DNA of 64,000 bases from Nocardiopsis dassonvillei_B. GTDB taxonomy: Bacteria > Actinomycetota > Actinomycetes > Streptosporangiales > Streptosporangiaceae. How positions within the stretch are numbered: the first letter of the stretch is position 1; every line of letters starts with the position of its first letter. The stretch covers positions 2,108,001 through 2,172,000 of the forward strand of contig NZ_OZ186815.1 in assembly GCF_964273065.1 (NCBI RefSeq). Reading direction: 5' to 3'. This document shows positions 26,084-33,967 of this stretch, in pieces. A model generated the notes under the pieces. It was not told the origin of the DNA and ran no database searches. It saw only the letters and a list, made by a program, of their open reading frames with translations. A program made the position numbers and the translations under genes.

Positions 26084-26620
26084 CCGGTCACCCCTTCCGG
26101 GCGCGTGGAGCCCGCGGGCGGGGTCCTGAAAGCCGATCTGGACATGAGAGGTTCTCGCTCCTACTCGCTGCGGACGTCGGACCGGTCGGCGCCGTGCGGG
26201 CCGGCGTCGCCGGAGGGCGGTCCGGTCTTCGAGACGTGGGGTGGGGATGCCGTTCTCATCCGGGCGGGATCCGGCCGCGGGACCGTCCCGTCCCGCGGGT
26301 ACTCCGCCGGGCACTGCATCCGCCGGGCGCGTCCCCACAATACGTCGCGTTATATCGGGACTTCTCGTCCTCGGACGGGGTCGGGGGACCTTTCAGGGAC
26401 GCGTCAGCCTTCTGTCGGGGTCGACCACTGACCAAAGTTAGGGACATCCGACAGAAGTCGGAGACCCCCCGCCCGGACGTGGGTGTTCGCCGGGTTCCGC
26501 AGACCACCTGCGGCTGTAACGGGCATCACAGTGGGAGGTTCCGGACATCCGCAACAGCGGCAGGAGGAGGACGGAGGAGGAACGGCAGGCGCCCGCCGGG
26601 GGTGAGGGGGCGGAAGGGGA
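26084..26620. promoter_or_regulatory. Upstream region of the RND gene with a spaced 10-bp inverted repeat
   Basis: 537 bases without a gene. CTTCTGTCGG (26409-26418) and CCGACAGAAG (26448-26457) form a perfect inverted repeat with a 29-nt spacer containing GACCAAAGTTAGGGAC. An AT-rich ACGTCGCGTTATATCGGG stretch lies at 26342-26359. Either could bind a regulator. I see no clear -10/-35 pair. Confidence 0.4.
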
Positions 26621-26965
26621 TCAGCCCGCGCGGCGCTCGGGCCCGGCGCCCTCCGCGGGGGCCTCGTGCGGGCTCCCCGCCCCCCAGACGACGCGGAGCA
26701 GGTCCTCCAGGGCGTGGGCGAGGGAGGCGTCGACGAGTTCATAGGCGACGCGGCGGCCCTGGGCGTGGGTGCGCACCAGTCCGCAGTCGCGCAGGCAGGC
26801 CAGGTGGTTGGAGACGTTCTGGCGGGTCAGGCCCAGATGGTCGGCCAGGTCGGCGGGGTAGCCGGGGCCGTCGAGGAGTGCCAGGAGGAGGCGGCAGCGG
26901 GTGGGGTCCGACAGGGCGCGGCCGAGCCGGTGGATGGCGGAGAGGCGCTGCTCGGAGGTCAACAT
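26621..26965 (-). CDS. CmtR-like ArsR-family metal-sensing repressor
   Basis: 114 aa. ATG at 26965; ATG at 26974 adds three residues. It aligns well, from memory, with Mycobacterium tuberculosis CmtR, a Cd/Pb sensor: MLTSEQRLSAIHRLGRALSD, then PTRCRLLLALLDG, the recognition helix LTRQNVSNHLACLRDCGLV, and the wing RTHAQGRRVAYELVD. Cys24, Cys57 and Cys61 fall at the same numbers as in CmtR. The third CmtR metal ligand, Cys102 in the C-terminal tail, is missing; His100 is nearby and may replace it. The gene is divergent from a CDF exporter, its likely target, with 96 bp between starts. Confidence 0.85.
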   Translation of the reverse strand: MLTSEQRLSAIHRLGRALSDPTRCRLLLALLDGPGYPADLADHLGLTRQNVSNHLACLRDCGLVRTHAQGRRVAYELVDASLAHALEDLLRVVWGAGSPHEAPAEGAGPERRAG

Positions 26966-26984
26966 GAAAACCATTGTACATGGC

Positions 26985-27018
26985 TTGCTGTATAGACAGT
27001 CTGGACTGTATAAACAGT
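26985..27018. promoter_or_regulatory. Operator/promoter between CmtR-like and CDF genes
   Basis: Two near-identical direct repeats, TGTATAGACAGT (26989-27000) and TGTATAAACAGT (27007-27018), 18 bp apart, overlap ACAGTCTGGACTGT, a perfect inverted repeat with a 2-nt centre (26996-27009). TTGCTG (26985-26990) and TATAAA (27009-27014), spaced 18 nt, can serve as -35 and -10 for the plus-strand CDF gene, so repressor bound here would block it. Confidence 0.6.
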
Positions 27019-27061
27019 GGTGACTGAACCGAAGTGCGCACGCACACGAGAAGGGAGCCCC

Positions 27062-27976
27062 ATGGGCGCGGGACACGGCCACGGGCACGGACACACGGCG
27101 GGGGCGGTCCACCGGAACCGCCTCGTACTCGTCCTGGCGCTCATGCTCGGCGTCGCCGCCGTACAGGTCGTGGGCGCCGGGTTCAGCGGCAGCCTCGCCC
27201 TGCTCGCCGACGCAGGCCACACCGTCACCGACTCCTTCGGCGTGGCCCTGGCCCTGGCCGCCGTGTGGATCGCCGCCCGCCCCGCCCGGGGACGCAGCAC
27301 CTTCGGGCACCAGCGGGCCGAGATCCTGGCCGCCGCCGTCAACGCCCTGGTGCTGTTCGCGCTGTGCGGGTTCATCGTGGTGGAGGCCGTCGACCGGCTG
27401 CGCTCCCCCGCCGAGGTGTCGGGGCCGGGCATGGTCGCGGTCGCCGCCGTCGGCCTGGTCGCCAACATCGCGGGCGCCCTGGCCCTGCGCGCGGGGGCCA
27501 GGGAGAGCCTCAACGTCAAGGGCGCCTACCTGGAGGTCGTCAGCGACGCCATGGCATCCGTCGGCGTCATCGCCGGGGGCCTCATCGTCTGGCTCACCGG
27601 CTGGAACCAGGCCGACACCGTCGTCTCCCTCCTCATCGCCGCGATCATCGTGCCCCGCGCCTGGTCGCTGCTGCGCGAGGCCGTGCACATCCTGCTGGAG
27701 TCCGCGCCCCGCGGGATGGACCTGGACGAGGTGCGCCGCCACCTGCTCGACCACCCAGCCGTGGTCGACGTCCACGACCTGCACGTGTGGACCATCACCT
27801 CGGGGGTACCGGTGATGTCGGCGCACGTGGTCGTCCCCGAGGAGCGGCTGCTCGACTGCGGGCGCACCCTGGACGAGCTGCACGCCTGCCTGGCCGGGCA
27901 CTTCGACGTGGAGCACTCGACCCTCCAGCTGGAGCCGCCCGGCCACTTCGACCACGAGGGCGCACGCCACGACTGA
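27062..27976 (+). CDS. Cation diffusion facilitator (CDF) heavy-metal exporter
   Basis: 304 aa. ATG at 27062 with GAAGGGAG upstream; starts further left lack one. Six membrane helices then a cytoplasmic metal-binding domain (from ~215). The N-terminus is His-rich (GHGHGHGHT). Helix 2 has the metal site LADAGHTVTDSFG (His53, Asp57). Helix 5 reads YLEVVSDAMASVGV: Glu158 stands where Zn/Cd exporters have His, with Asp162 kept. The C-terminal domain has DVHDLHVWTITSG, usual for CDFs. It exports divalent metal in exchange for protons. The divergent CmtR-like regulator suggests Cd or Pb, perhaps Zn. Confidence 0.88.
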   Translation: MGAGHGHGHGHTAGAVHRNRLVLVLALMLGVAAVQVVGAGFSGSLALLADAGHTVTDSFGVALALAAVWIAARPARGRSTFGHQRAEILAAAVNALVLFALCGFIVVEAVDRLRSPAEVSGPGMVAVAAVGLVANIAGALALRAGARESLNVKGAYLEVVSDAMASVGVIAGGLIVWLTGWNQADTVVSLLIAAIIVPRAWSLLREAVHILLESAPRGMDLDEVRRHLLDHPAVVDVHDLHVWTITSGVPVMSAHVVVPEERLLDCGRTLDELHACLAGHFDVEHSTLQLEPPGHFDHEGARHD

Positions 27977-28098
27977 CACCGGGGAACTGCGACACACCCG
28001 TGTCCGTCTCACCCTGGTACGGACCGGTCGCCCCCTGCTGGCACAATCGTTCGGGTCGGGCGACGGTGACCTGCACGAAGCGGTGGAATGACGAGGAC

Positions 28099-29553
28099 AT
28101 GAGGCGAGCCCTGAGAGCGTTCACGACCCGGGCCTCCCGGGCCGCCGACGGACTGCGCGCCCTCCGCCGGCGCCTGGTCCCGCGCCGGCACCGCCACGCC
28201 TTCGGCAGCGGCCCCGTCCAGCACCGGAAGAACGCCTGGGGCAAGCCCGCCCGGGCGTTCGTCCTCATCTTCTTCGTCGTGGACCTGGTCGGCACGGGCC
28301 TGCTCATGACCCCGGCCGCGGCCACGGGCGAGCACCTCACCTTCGTCGAGGCCCTCTTCACGGCGACGTCGTCGCTGGCCGTGTGCGGCCTGAGCGTCAT
28401 CGACATCGGCGACCAGCTGTCCTTCTTCGGACACATCGTCGTACTCGTGCTCATCCAGGCCGGCGGTCTGGGGATCATGACCCTGGCCTCGCTGATGGGC
28501 GTGGCCATCATCCACCGGTTCAGTCTGCGCATGGAGCTGAACGTGCAGGCGGAGAACCGGGCGCTGGCGGTCGGCGACGTCCGGGGCATCGCGGGCAGCG
28601 TGCTCAAGGTGAGCCTGATCATCGAGGGGGTCATCCTCGCGCTGATCCTCCCGCGGATGTGGCTGGGCTACGACATGACCTTCTGGGAGGCCCTGTACTC
28701 GGGCGTCTTCCACTCCGTCTCGGCCTTCAACAACGCGGGCCTGTCCCTGTACGGGGACAGCCTGACGCGGTTCTCCGGCGACGCGTTCATCCTGTTCCCC
28801 GTCGCCTCGGCGGTCATCCTGGGCGGTATCGGCTTCCCCGTGCTGATCGAGCTGCGCCGCCGGTTCCGGACCCCGCAGAGCTGGAGCCTGCACACCAAGC
28901 TCACCATCGCCACCAGCTCCGCGCTCTTCCTCGTCACCATCGTCCTGGTGATCATCATGGAGTGGCACAACCCGCTCACCCTGGGGCCGCTGGACTGGTG
29001 GGCCAAGATCACCGACGGCGTCTTCCACGGCGTGATGCCGCGCAGCGGGGGCTTCAACGTCACGGACACCGGGTCCATGTACGACTCGACCCTGCTGCTC
29101 ACCGTCATGATGATGTTCGCGGGCAACGGCAGCGCGGGGACCGCCGGAGGAATCAAGGTGGCCACCCTCGCCGTTCTGTTCCTCGTGGTGTGGTCGGAGG
29201 TCCGGGCGCACGACCGGGTCCACGTGTTCGGCCGCCGCCTGGCCCCGGAGGTCATCCGGCAGGCGCTCAGCCTGACGTTCCTGTCGATGACCGTCGTGGC
29301 GGTCAGCACCGTGGTCCTCCTGCACACCACTCCCTTCACCTTCATGCAGACCCTCTTCGAGGTCGTGTCGGCCGTCGGAGTGGTCGGGCTCTCCATGGGG
29401 ATCACCCCGGACCTGGATCCCTGGGCCCAGTTCTTCCTCACCCTTCTCATGGCCGCGGGACGGATCGGGCCGGTCACCTTCGCGACGGCGATCGCCTTCC
29501 GCGAGCGCAAGCGCCGCTACGACCTCGCCGAAGCCCGCCCGATCATCGGCTGA
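28099..29553 (+). CDS. ktrB: Potassium uptake protein, KtrB/TrkH family
   Basis: 484 aa. ATG at 28099; GTG at 28066 would add 11 residues. Four M1-P-M2 units with filter glycines: SSLAVCGLSV, SAFNNAGLSLYG, PRSGGFNVTDTG and SAVGVVGLSMGI. The basic N-terminus is ~45 residues. In helix M2C the GNGSAGTAGGIKV loop, the intramembrane gate region of KtrB, is present. It forms a dimeric K+ channel-like transporter gated by the KtrA ring, whose gene follows after 23 bp, so the two are an operon. The 122 bp upstream of the gene shows no riboswitch I can recognise. Confidence 0.9.
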   Translation: MRRALRAFTTRASRAADGLRALRRRLVPRRHRHAFGSGPVQHRKNAWGKPARAFVLIFFVVDLVGTGLLMTPAAATGEHLTFVEALFTATSSLAVCGLSVIDIGDQLSFFGHIVVLVLIQAGGLGIMTLASLMGVAIIHRFSLRMELNVQAENRALAVGDVRGIAGSVLKVSLIIEGVILALILPRMWLGYDMTFWEALYSGVFHSVSAFNNAGLSLYGDSLTRFSGDAFILFPVASAVILGGIGFPVLIELRRRFRTPQSWSLHTKLTIATSSALFLVTIVLVIIMEWHNPLTLGPLDWWAKITDGVFHGVMPRSGGFNVTDTGSMYDSTLLLTVMMMFAGNGSAGTAGGIKVATLAVLFLVVWSEVRAHDRVHVFGRRLAPEVIRQALSLTFLSMTVVAVSTVVLLHTTPFTFMQTLFEVVSAVGVVGLSMGITPDLDPWAQFFLTLLMAAGRIGPVTFATAIAFRERKRRYDLAEARPIIG

Positions 29554-29576
29554 CCGGAACCCTCTAGGAGCACCAC

Positions 29577-30248
29577 ATGGCGCAGCAGACCAAACTCAAG
29601 GACAAGCGCATCCTGGTCATCGGGCTGGGGCGGTTCGGCAGCTCCCTCGCGCTGGAACTGGTCAACCACGGCTGGGAGGTGCTGGGCATGGACTCCAACG
29701 CCCGCATCGTCCAGGCCTACGCCGACGCCCTGACCCACACGGTGATCGCCGACGCGACCGACGACGAGGCGCTGCGGCAGGTGGGCGCGCCCCAGTTCCA
29801 GCGCGCGGTGGTGGCCATCGGAACCCATCTGGAGGAGAGCATCCTGGCCACGTCGCAGCTGGTCGACATGGGGGTGCCCGACATCTGGGCCAAGGCCATC
29901 AGCAGGCGCCACGGCCGCATCCTCGAGCAGGTGGGGGCCCACCACGTGGTCCTGCCCGAGCACGACATGGGCGAGCGGGTGGCCCACCTGGTGTCGGGGC
30001 GGATGCTCGACTACGTGGAACTGGAGGAGGGGTTCTCCCTGGGCAAGACCAAGGCGCCCAAGGAGCTCCTGGGCAAGCCGCTGCGGGAGACCAAGGTCCG
30101 CCAGAAGTACGGGATCACGGTGGTGTCCGTGAAGCGCCTCAACGCGGCGTTCACCTACGCCACGGAGGAGACCGTACTGCAGAAGGGCGACGTGATCGTG
30201 GTGGCGGGCCGGACCGACGACGTGGAGCGTTTCGCCGAGGTGGCCTGA
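29577..30248 (+). CDS. ktrA: Potassium uptake regulatory subunit, KtrA (RCK domain)
   Basis: 223 aa. ATG at 29577 with TAGGAG 6 nt upstream. The N-terminal RCK (TrkA_N) domain has a Rossmann glycine motif IGLGRFGSSLA and, at the end of the second strand, the acidic D of GMDSN expected for NAD(H) or ATP/ADP binding. DATDDEALRQVGA and KAISRRHGRIL follow. The TrkA_C domain begins near residue 135 (LGKPLRETKVRQKYGITVVS), the part that binds c-di-AMP in several KtrA proteins; that is family knowledge, not visible here. It forms the octameric gating ring under KtrB. Confidence 0.92.
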   Translation: MAQQTKLKDKRILVIGLGRFGSSLALELVNHGWEVLGMDSNARIVQAYADALTHTVIADATDDEALRQVGAPQFQRAVVAIGTHLEESILATSQLVDMGVPDIWAKAISRRHGRILEQVGAHHVVLPEHDMGERVAHLVSGRMLDYVELEEGFSLGKTKAPKELLGKPLRETKVRQKYGITVVSVKRLNAAFTYATEETVLQKGDVIVVAGRTDDVERFAEVA

Positions 30249-30291
30249 GCGCGCTTCCGGGCTCCGGTGCGCTCTTCTCATAACGGTCAAA

Positions 30292-30320
30292 TTGACAACC
30301 GTTTTCATTTTCTCGATCAT
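30292..30320 (+). promoter_or_regulatory. Zur box overlapping the promoter of the zinc-binding protein gene
   Basis: TGACAAC-C-GTTTTCA (30293-30307) is a 7-1-7 inverted repeat with one mismatch, of the actinobacterial Zur type. It overlaps TTGACA (30292-30297). GATCAT (30315-30320) lies 17 nt on, a passable -10. This places the transcript start at or near the ATG at 30327, so the message is probably leaderless. Confidence 0.65.
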
Positions 30321-30326
30321 GGTCCC

Positions 30327-31379
30327 ATGCGTACGATCCTGCGAACCGCCGCGCTGGCCGCGGTGGCACTGATGACGGCCACCGCGTGCGGCGGCGGCCA
30401 GGGCTCCTCCTCCACCGGGGAGGGCCCCTCCCCCGCCGACGCCGACCTGACCGTGGTCACCGGCGTCTACCCCCTGGAATGGCTGGCCCACGAGGTGGGC
30501 GGCGCCGGGGTCGCGGTACTCCAGCTGACCGAGCCCGGCATGGAGCCCCACGACCTGGAGCTGACCGGCCGCCAGATCGGCGAGATCACCGAGGCCGACC
30601 TCGCGTTCTACGTGTCCGGCCTGCAGCCCGCCGTGGACGAGGCCGTCGGGCAGGAGGCCGCCGACCGGGCGCTGGACGTGGCCGACGTGGTCGAGCTGCA
30701 CCCCGCCGGCGAGGAGGGGCACGCCCACGAGGAGGACGGGCACGAGGACGAGCACGCGCACGAGGAGGACGGGCACGCCCACGAGGACGAGCACGCCCAC
30801 GAGGAGGAGGAAGGGCACGCCGAGGAGGAGACCGGGGACGACGGCCACGACCACGGCGAGTTCGACCCGCACTTCTGGCTCGACGTGGACCTCATGGCGC
30901 AGACCGCCCAGGCCCTGGCCGGACGGCTGGGCGAGCTGAACCCCGACGCCGCCGACGAGTACGCCGCCAACGCGGAGGCGGTGACCGCCGAACTCGGGGC
31001 GATCGGCCAGGAGTACGAGGACGGTCTGGCCTCCTGCGAGCGCAACGAGGTCGTGGTGGGGCACACCGCCTTCTCGTACCTGACCGAGCACTACGGGCTG
31101 GAGCAGGTGGGCGTGTCCGGCGTCGACCCCGACAGCGAGCCCTCCCCCTCGCAGATCGCGGAGATCGCCGACTTCGTCGAGGAGCACGGCGTCACCACGA
31201 TCTTCACCGAGCCGCTCATGCCCCCGGAGACCGCGGAGACCATCGCCGCGGAGACCGGGGCGGCGGTCGAGGTCCTCGACCCGCTCGAGGGCATCACCGA
31301 AGCCTCTCCCGGCGACGACTACCCGTCGATCATGCGCGGGAACCTGGAGGCGCTCAGGAGCGCCCTGTCCTGCTCCTGA
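30327..31379 (+). CDS. znuA: ZnuA-type zinc ABC transporter substrate-binding lipoprotein
   Basis: 350 aa, ATG at 30327. A signal peptide ends TATAC (Cys21), a lipoprotein. The cluster A-I fold is clear: VVTGVYPLEWLAHEVGG, the first ligand in GMEPHDLELT, a second His in EFDPHFWLDVD, a third in VVGHTAFSYL, and an acidic residue in TTIFTEPLMPPE. Between the first two lies a long Asp/Glu/His-rich loop (about residues 130-178; repeats of HAHEEDGHEDE type), a zinc-binding feature of ZnuA. No permease or ATPase gene is next to it, so it is an orphan whose partners must lie elsewhere. The likely Zur box upstream supports Zn rather than Mn. Confidence 0.9.
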   Translation: MRTILRTAALAAVALMTATACGGGQGSSSTGEGPSPADADLTVVTGVYPLEWLAHEVGGAGVAVLQLTEPGMEPHDLELTGRQIGEITEADLAFYVSGLQPAVDEAVGQEAADRALDVADVVELHPAGEEGHAHEEDGHEDEHAHEEDGHAHEDEHAHEEEEGHAEEETGDDGHDHGEFDPHFWLDVDLMAQTAQALAGRLGELNPDAADEYAANAEAVTAELGAIGQEYEDGLASCERNEVVVGHTAFSYLTEHYGLEQVGVSGVDPDSEPSPSQIAEIADFVEEHGVTTIFTEPLMPPETAETIAAETGAAVEVLDPLEGITEASPGDDYPSIMRGNLEALRSALSCS

Positions 31380-31391
31380 CCTCCGGCTCCG

Positions 31392-31433
31392 AACGGCCCC
31401 GCAGGACGCACCGAGGCGTCCGGCGGGGCCGTT
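31392..31433 (+). terminator. Intrinsic terminator after znuA
   Basis: AACGGCCCCGC / GCGGGGCCGTT, 11 bp, with an inner GGACGC / GCGTCC stem. It starts 13 nt after the znuA stop. Confidence 0.85.
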
Positions 31434-31593
31434 CCGCGTGCCGCCCCGCAGGTCGCCGCAGCCCTGTTCAGAGGGTTCGTCACGGAACGCCCGCCCGGGC
31501 CGGTGACCGTGCCGTATCACGTGGGACTCATGATGGAGAACTCACGGACAAGTGGCGGTGGTCACGCTATGCTTGTGAACGTGCCGATGCTCT

Positions 31594-31603
31594 TGCACGT
31601 GCA
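31594..31603 (+). promoter_or_regulatory. TGCACGTGCA palindrome upstream of the DUF397 gene
   Basis: TGCACGTGCA, 57 nt before the DUF397 start, followed by TTTGGCAGTGCAG. A matching palindrome with similar following sequence precedes the HATPase gene on the other strand (33804-33815), at nearly the same distance. It is probably the operator of the Xre regulator encoded between them. Confidence 0.55.
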
Positions 31604-31660
31604 TTTGGCAGTGCAGACGCACGGCACTCCCCTCGAGTGACTCCGAAGGAGAACCACGGC

Positions 31661-31894
31661 ATGACCCCGTACAACGGCATCAACGCGACCGACCTGACCG
31701 AGGCCGCCTGGCAGAAGGCCAAGCGCAGCAACTCCCAGGGCGCCTGTGTCGAGATGGCCCGCCTGAAAGACGGCTCGATCGCAGTCCGCAACTCCCGTTT
31801 CCCGTCCGGCCCGGCCCTGGTCTACACCCAGGAGGAGATCGACTGCCTCATCCTGGGCGCCAAGGACGGGGACTTCGACAACCTGTTGAGCTGA
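31661..31894 (+). CDS. DUF397 protein (WhiJ-system small partner)
   Basis: 77 aa. ATG at 31661 with AAGGAG 9 nt upstream. It is typical of DUF397: AAWQKAKRSNSQGACVEMAR, then IAVRNSRFPSGPALVYTQEE and FDNLLS. In the usual proteins the first motif is W-x-K-S-S-x-S and the second V-R-D-S; here they are W-Q-K-A-K-R-S-N-S and V-R-N-S. In Streptomyces such small proteins act with a WhiJ-like Xre regulator (here 32155-33081) and often a HATPase, affecting development and antibiotic production. Partner function is inferred from this family arrangement. Confidence 0.85.
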   Translation: MTPYNGINATDLTEAAWQKAKRSNSQGACVEMARLKDGSIAVRNSRFPSGPALVYTQEEIDCLILGAKDGDFDNLLS

Positions 31895-32100
31895 CCGGGA
31901 GACCGCACCCGCTTCCCACCGGGACACGGGCGGGGGGTCGCACCCGAGGGGTGGGACCCCCCGCGCACGCGTGGGCCCCGGCCGGAGCCTGCTCCCCGAG
32001 GCCCTCCCCGCGTGCCGGGAGGCGGTGAGGGACCCTCTCGCGGGGCGTCCGGCCATGCGGCCGGAAGAGACCACGGCCGCGGGGGAGGACGGCGCGGAAC

Positions 32101-32136
32101 GCCGAAGGACCCCGTCGGGGGACGGGGTCCTTCGGC
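32101..32136. terminator. Bidirectional terminator between DUF397 and Xre genes
   Basis: Perfect 16-bp stem GCCGAAGGACCCCGTC / GACGGGGTCCTTCGGC with a GGGG loop, lying between convergent genes and 18 nt after the Xre stop. Confidence 0.9.
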
Positions 32137-32154
32137 TGCCGGCATCCGGCGGGC

Positions 32155-33081
32155 TCAGGCCCGGTCGGCCGGCTCCTCACCCGGCTCGGCGTCCGGACCG
32201 GAGAAGTCCTCGAGGATGGAGCGGAGCATCTCCAGGCTCTCGTCGGGGGTGGCCGCGGAGACGCTCAGCCGGGTCATCGCCTTGGTGTAGGCCTCGACCA
32301 CGGCCGGGCGGTCGTTCAGCTCCCCGTCGTGCAGCTGCTCCAGGTACACCATGTCGGCGAGCTCGTAGTCGGAGTAGCGCAGCAGCGTGAAGGAGCCAGC
32401 CTCGGCCGCGTGCGCGCCCACCGAGAAGGGGATGATCTGGATGGTGATGTTGTCCTTCTCCGTGCTGAGCCGGATCAGGTGCTCGATCTGGCGGCGCATC
32501 ACGCCCAGGCCCTTGGTGGTCACACCGATGGGGCGGCGGACCGCCGCCTCGTCGAGGATCACCCACATGCGCATCTTGGCGTCGGTCTCGACGCGCTTCT
32601 GTCTCTTCAGCCGTGCCGCCAGCCGCTGCTCGGCGACCGTGTCGGCCGCGTCGACGCCGCTGAAGATGATCTCCCTGGCGTACTCCTCCGTCTGGAGCAG
32701 ACCCGGGATGAACTGCGACTCGTAGATGCGGATCTGGTCGGCCGCCTCCTCGAAGCCGATGTAATGGGTCAGCCACTTGTGGAGGGACTCGCCGTACTCC
32801 TTCCACCATCCGGGCTTGTTGGATTCCTTCGCGACTTCGAGCATTTCCTTGATCGTGCGGCGGTCGGTGCCGTACAACTTCAGGAGGTCCTCGATATCGC
32901 GCAGCTTGAAACCGACCCGGCCGAGTTCCATGCGGCTGATCTTCGACGCCGAAGCGCGAATCCGCGCGCCCGCGTCCTCCCGGCTGATACCACGCTGTTC
33001 GCGTCGGCTGCGCAGTTCGTGGCCGAGCAGCATGCGACGCACGGTGGGGCCACTCCCCTTGCGCAATCGAGCGATATCCAC
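32155..33081 (-). CDS. Xre-family regulator with DUF5753 domain (WhiJ-like)
   Basis: 308 aa. GTG at 33081 with GGGAGG 8 nt upstream, giving the usual opening VDIARLRKGSGPTVRRMLLG. The HTH_XRE domain follows: LRSRREQRGISREDAGARIR, SASKISRMELGRVGFKLRD. From ~100 the sequence is DUF5753: KPGWWKEYGESLHKWLTHYI, QFIPGLLQTEEYAREIIF, RLAARLKRQKRV, LDEAAVRR, and ITIQIIPFSVGAHAAEAGSF. This is the Scr1/WhiJ class. Its minus-strand neighbour upstream is the HATPase gene at 33255-33752 (173 bp gap, so possibly its own promoter). Confidence 0.9.
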   Translation of the reverse strand: MDIARLRKGSGPTVRRMLLGHELRSRREQRGISREDAGARIRASASKISRMELGRVGFKLRDIEDLLKLYGTDRRTIKEMLEVAKESNKPGWWKEYGESLHKWLTHYIGFEEAADQIRIYESQFIPGLLQTEEYAREIIFSGVDAADTVAEQRLAARLKRQKRVETDAKMRMWVILDEAAVRRPIGVTTKGLGVMRRQIEHLIRLSTEKDNITIQIIPFSVGAHAAEAGSFTLLRYSDYELADMVYLEQLHDGELNDRPAVVEAYTKAMTRLSVSAATPDESLEMLRSILEDFSGPDAEPGEEPADRA

Positions 33082-33254
33082 GTTCGCCGCCTCCCTGTCA
33101 TTCCCGCACAGGGCGTCCGCCTGCGCGGGACGCCCGTGTACACGATATAGCCGATGTGATCGCGGTACCGGGGTCGGCCGCCTCCGGTCCCCGCCACTCC
33201 GCGGATCCGCGCCCGCATGGGCGGTGGTCAGGACGCCGTCCCGGCACCGCCGGT

Positions 33255-33752
33255 TCACACGAATTGCGCCCAAACGAACTTTCCTCCGGGGGGAGTGGGA
33301 ATCACACCCCACTCTCGCGCGAAGGCGCTCACCAAGGCAAGTCCCCGACCACCCTCCATGGTCGGGTCGGACCTCCTTCTGCGCGGCAGCCGATCTCCTC
33401 CGTCGCGCACCGCGCAGATGAATTCGTGTCCGCTTCTCATGAGGGAGAGTTGAATACCGCCCCCGCCCGGCCCCCTCGAGACCAGCGGTCCGCCGTGGCG
33501 GACCGCATTGGTGACCAATTCCGAAACGACCACGGCGACATCCGGGGACAAGTGGTCCATCCCCCATTCCCGGAGCAGGGCCTCGGAAATCTCCCGTGCG
33601 GCCGACACGGAGTGGGCTCGTGGGGCGAAGGTCCACGTGACGGCGTCGTGCCGGTCCCCGCACAGAGGGGTGTTCCAGCGCCGGGAGCCGTGGGTGAGGA
33701 CTCTGAGCCACCACCCCCCTGCGGGCTCCATGACCGTCCCCGCACACTCCAT
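33255..33752 (-). CDS. HATPase_c (RsbW/AbaA-like) regulatory protein
   Basis: 165 aa. ATG at 33752 with GGAGGAG/GGAAGG upstream. GHKL boxes: N box VSELVTNAVRHGGPL, G1 box CAVRDGGDRLP, G2 box MEGGRGLALVSAFAREWG, and a final strand GGKFVWAQF. It opens with about 20 variable residues and a Trp pair. Together with the Xre and DUF397 genes it forms the whiJ-type set of actinomycetes, where the HATPase member is often present. The target sigma or regulator is unknown. The palindrome at 33804-33815 lies 52 nt upstream. Confidence 0.82.
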   Translation of the reverse strand: MECAGTVMEPAGGWWLRVLTHGSRRWNTPLCGDRHDAVTWTFAPRAHSVSAAREISEALLREWGMDHLSPDVAVVVSELVTNAVRHGGPLVSRGPGGGGIQLSLMRSGHEFICAVRDGGDRLPRRRRSDPTMEGGRGLALVSAFAREWGVIPTPPGGKFVWAQFV

Positions 33753-33803
33753 GCCTTCCACTCCTCCCAGAACCGGTCGGGCGCGTGCTGCTGCACGGAT
33801 CGA

Positions 33804-33815
33804 ATGCACGTGCAT
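33804..33815 (-). promoter_or_regulatory. ATGCACGTGCAT palindrome upstream of the HATPase gene
   Basis: A perfect 12-bp palindrome. On the minus strand it is followed by TCGATCCGTGCAGCAGCACG, similar to the sequence after the palindrome at 31594-31603 (TTGGCAGTGCAGACGCACGG). Distance to the start is 52 nt versus 57 nt. Confidence 0.55.
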
Positions 33816-33967
33816 CTTGGTCTTGCAACACATCGTAGGCCACCGGGGGGCGGTGTGCAGGAAAACCGGGGGACGCGGTGGCGCACTTCTTTTCGCGAGT
33901 GGCGGGAGCCCAGGTGGCACCGGGTGCACCCGGTCGGGGGAAGGTCCGGATAACACCCCCCGCCCAC

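Noticed and set aside
27977..28098. c-di-AMP (ydaO-type) riboswitch before ktrB
   Set aside because: The gap is short (122 bp) and I see none of the conserved pairing or sequence boxes.
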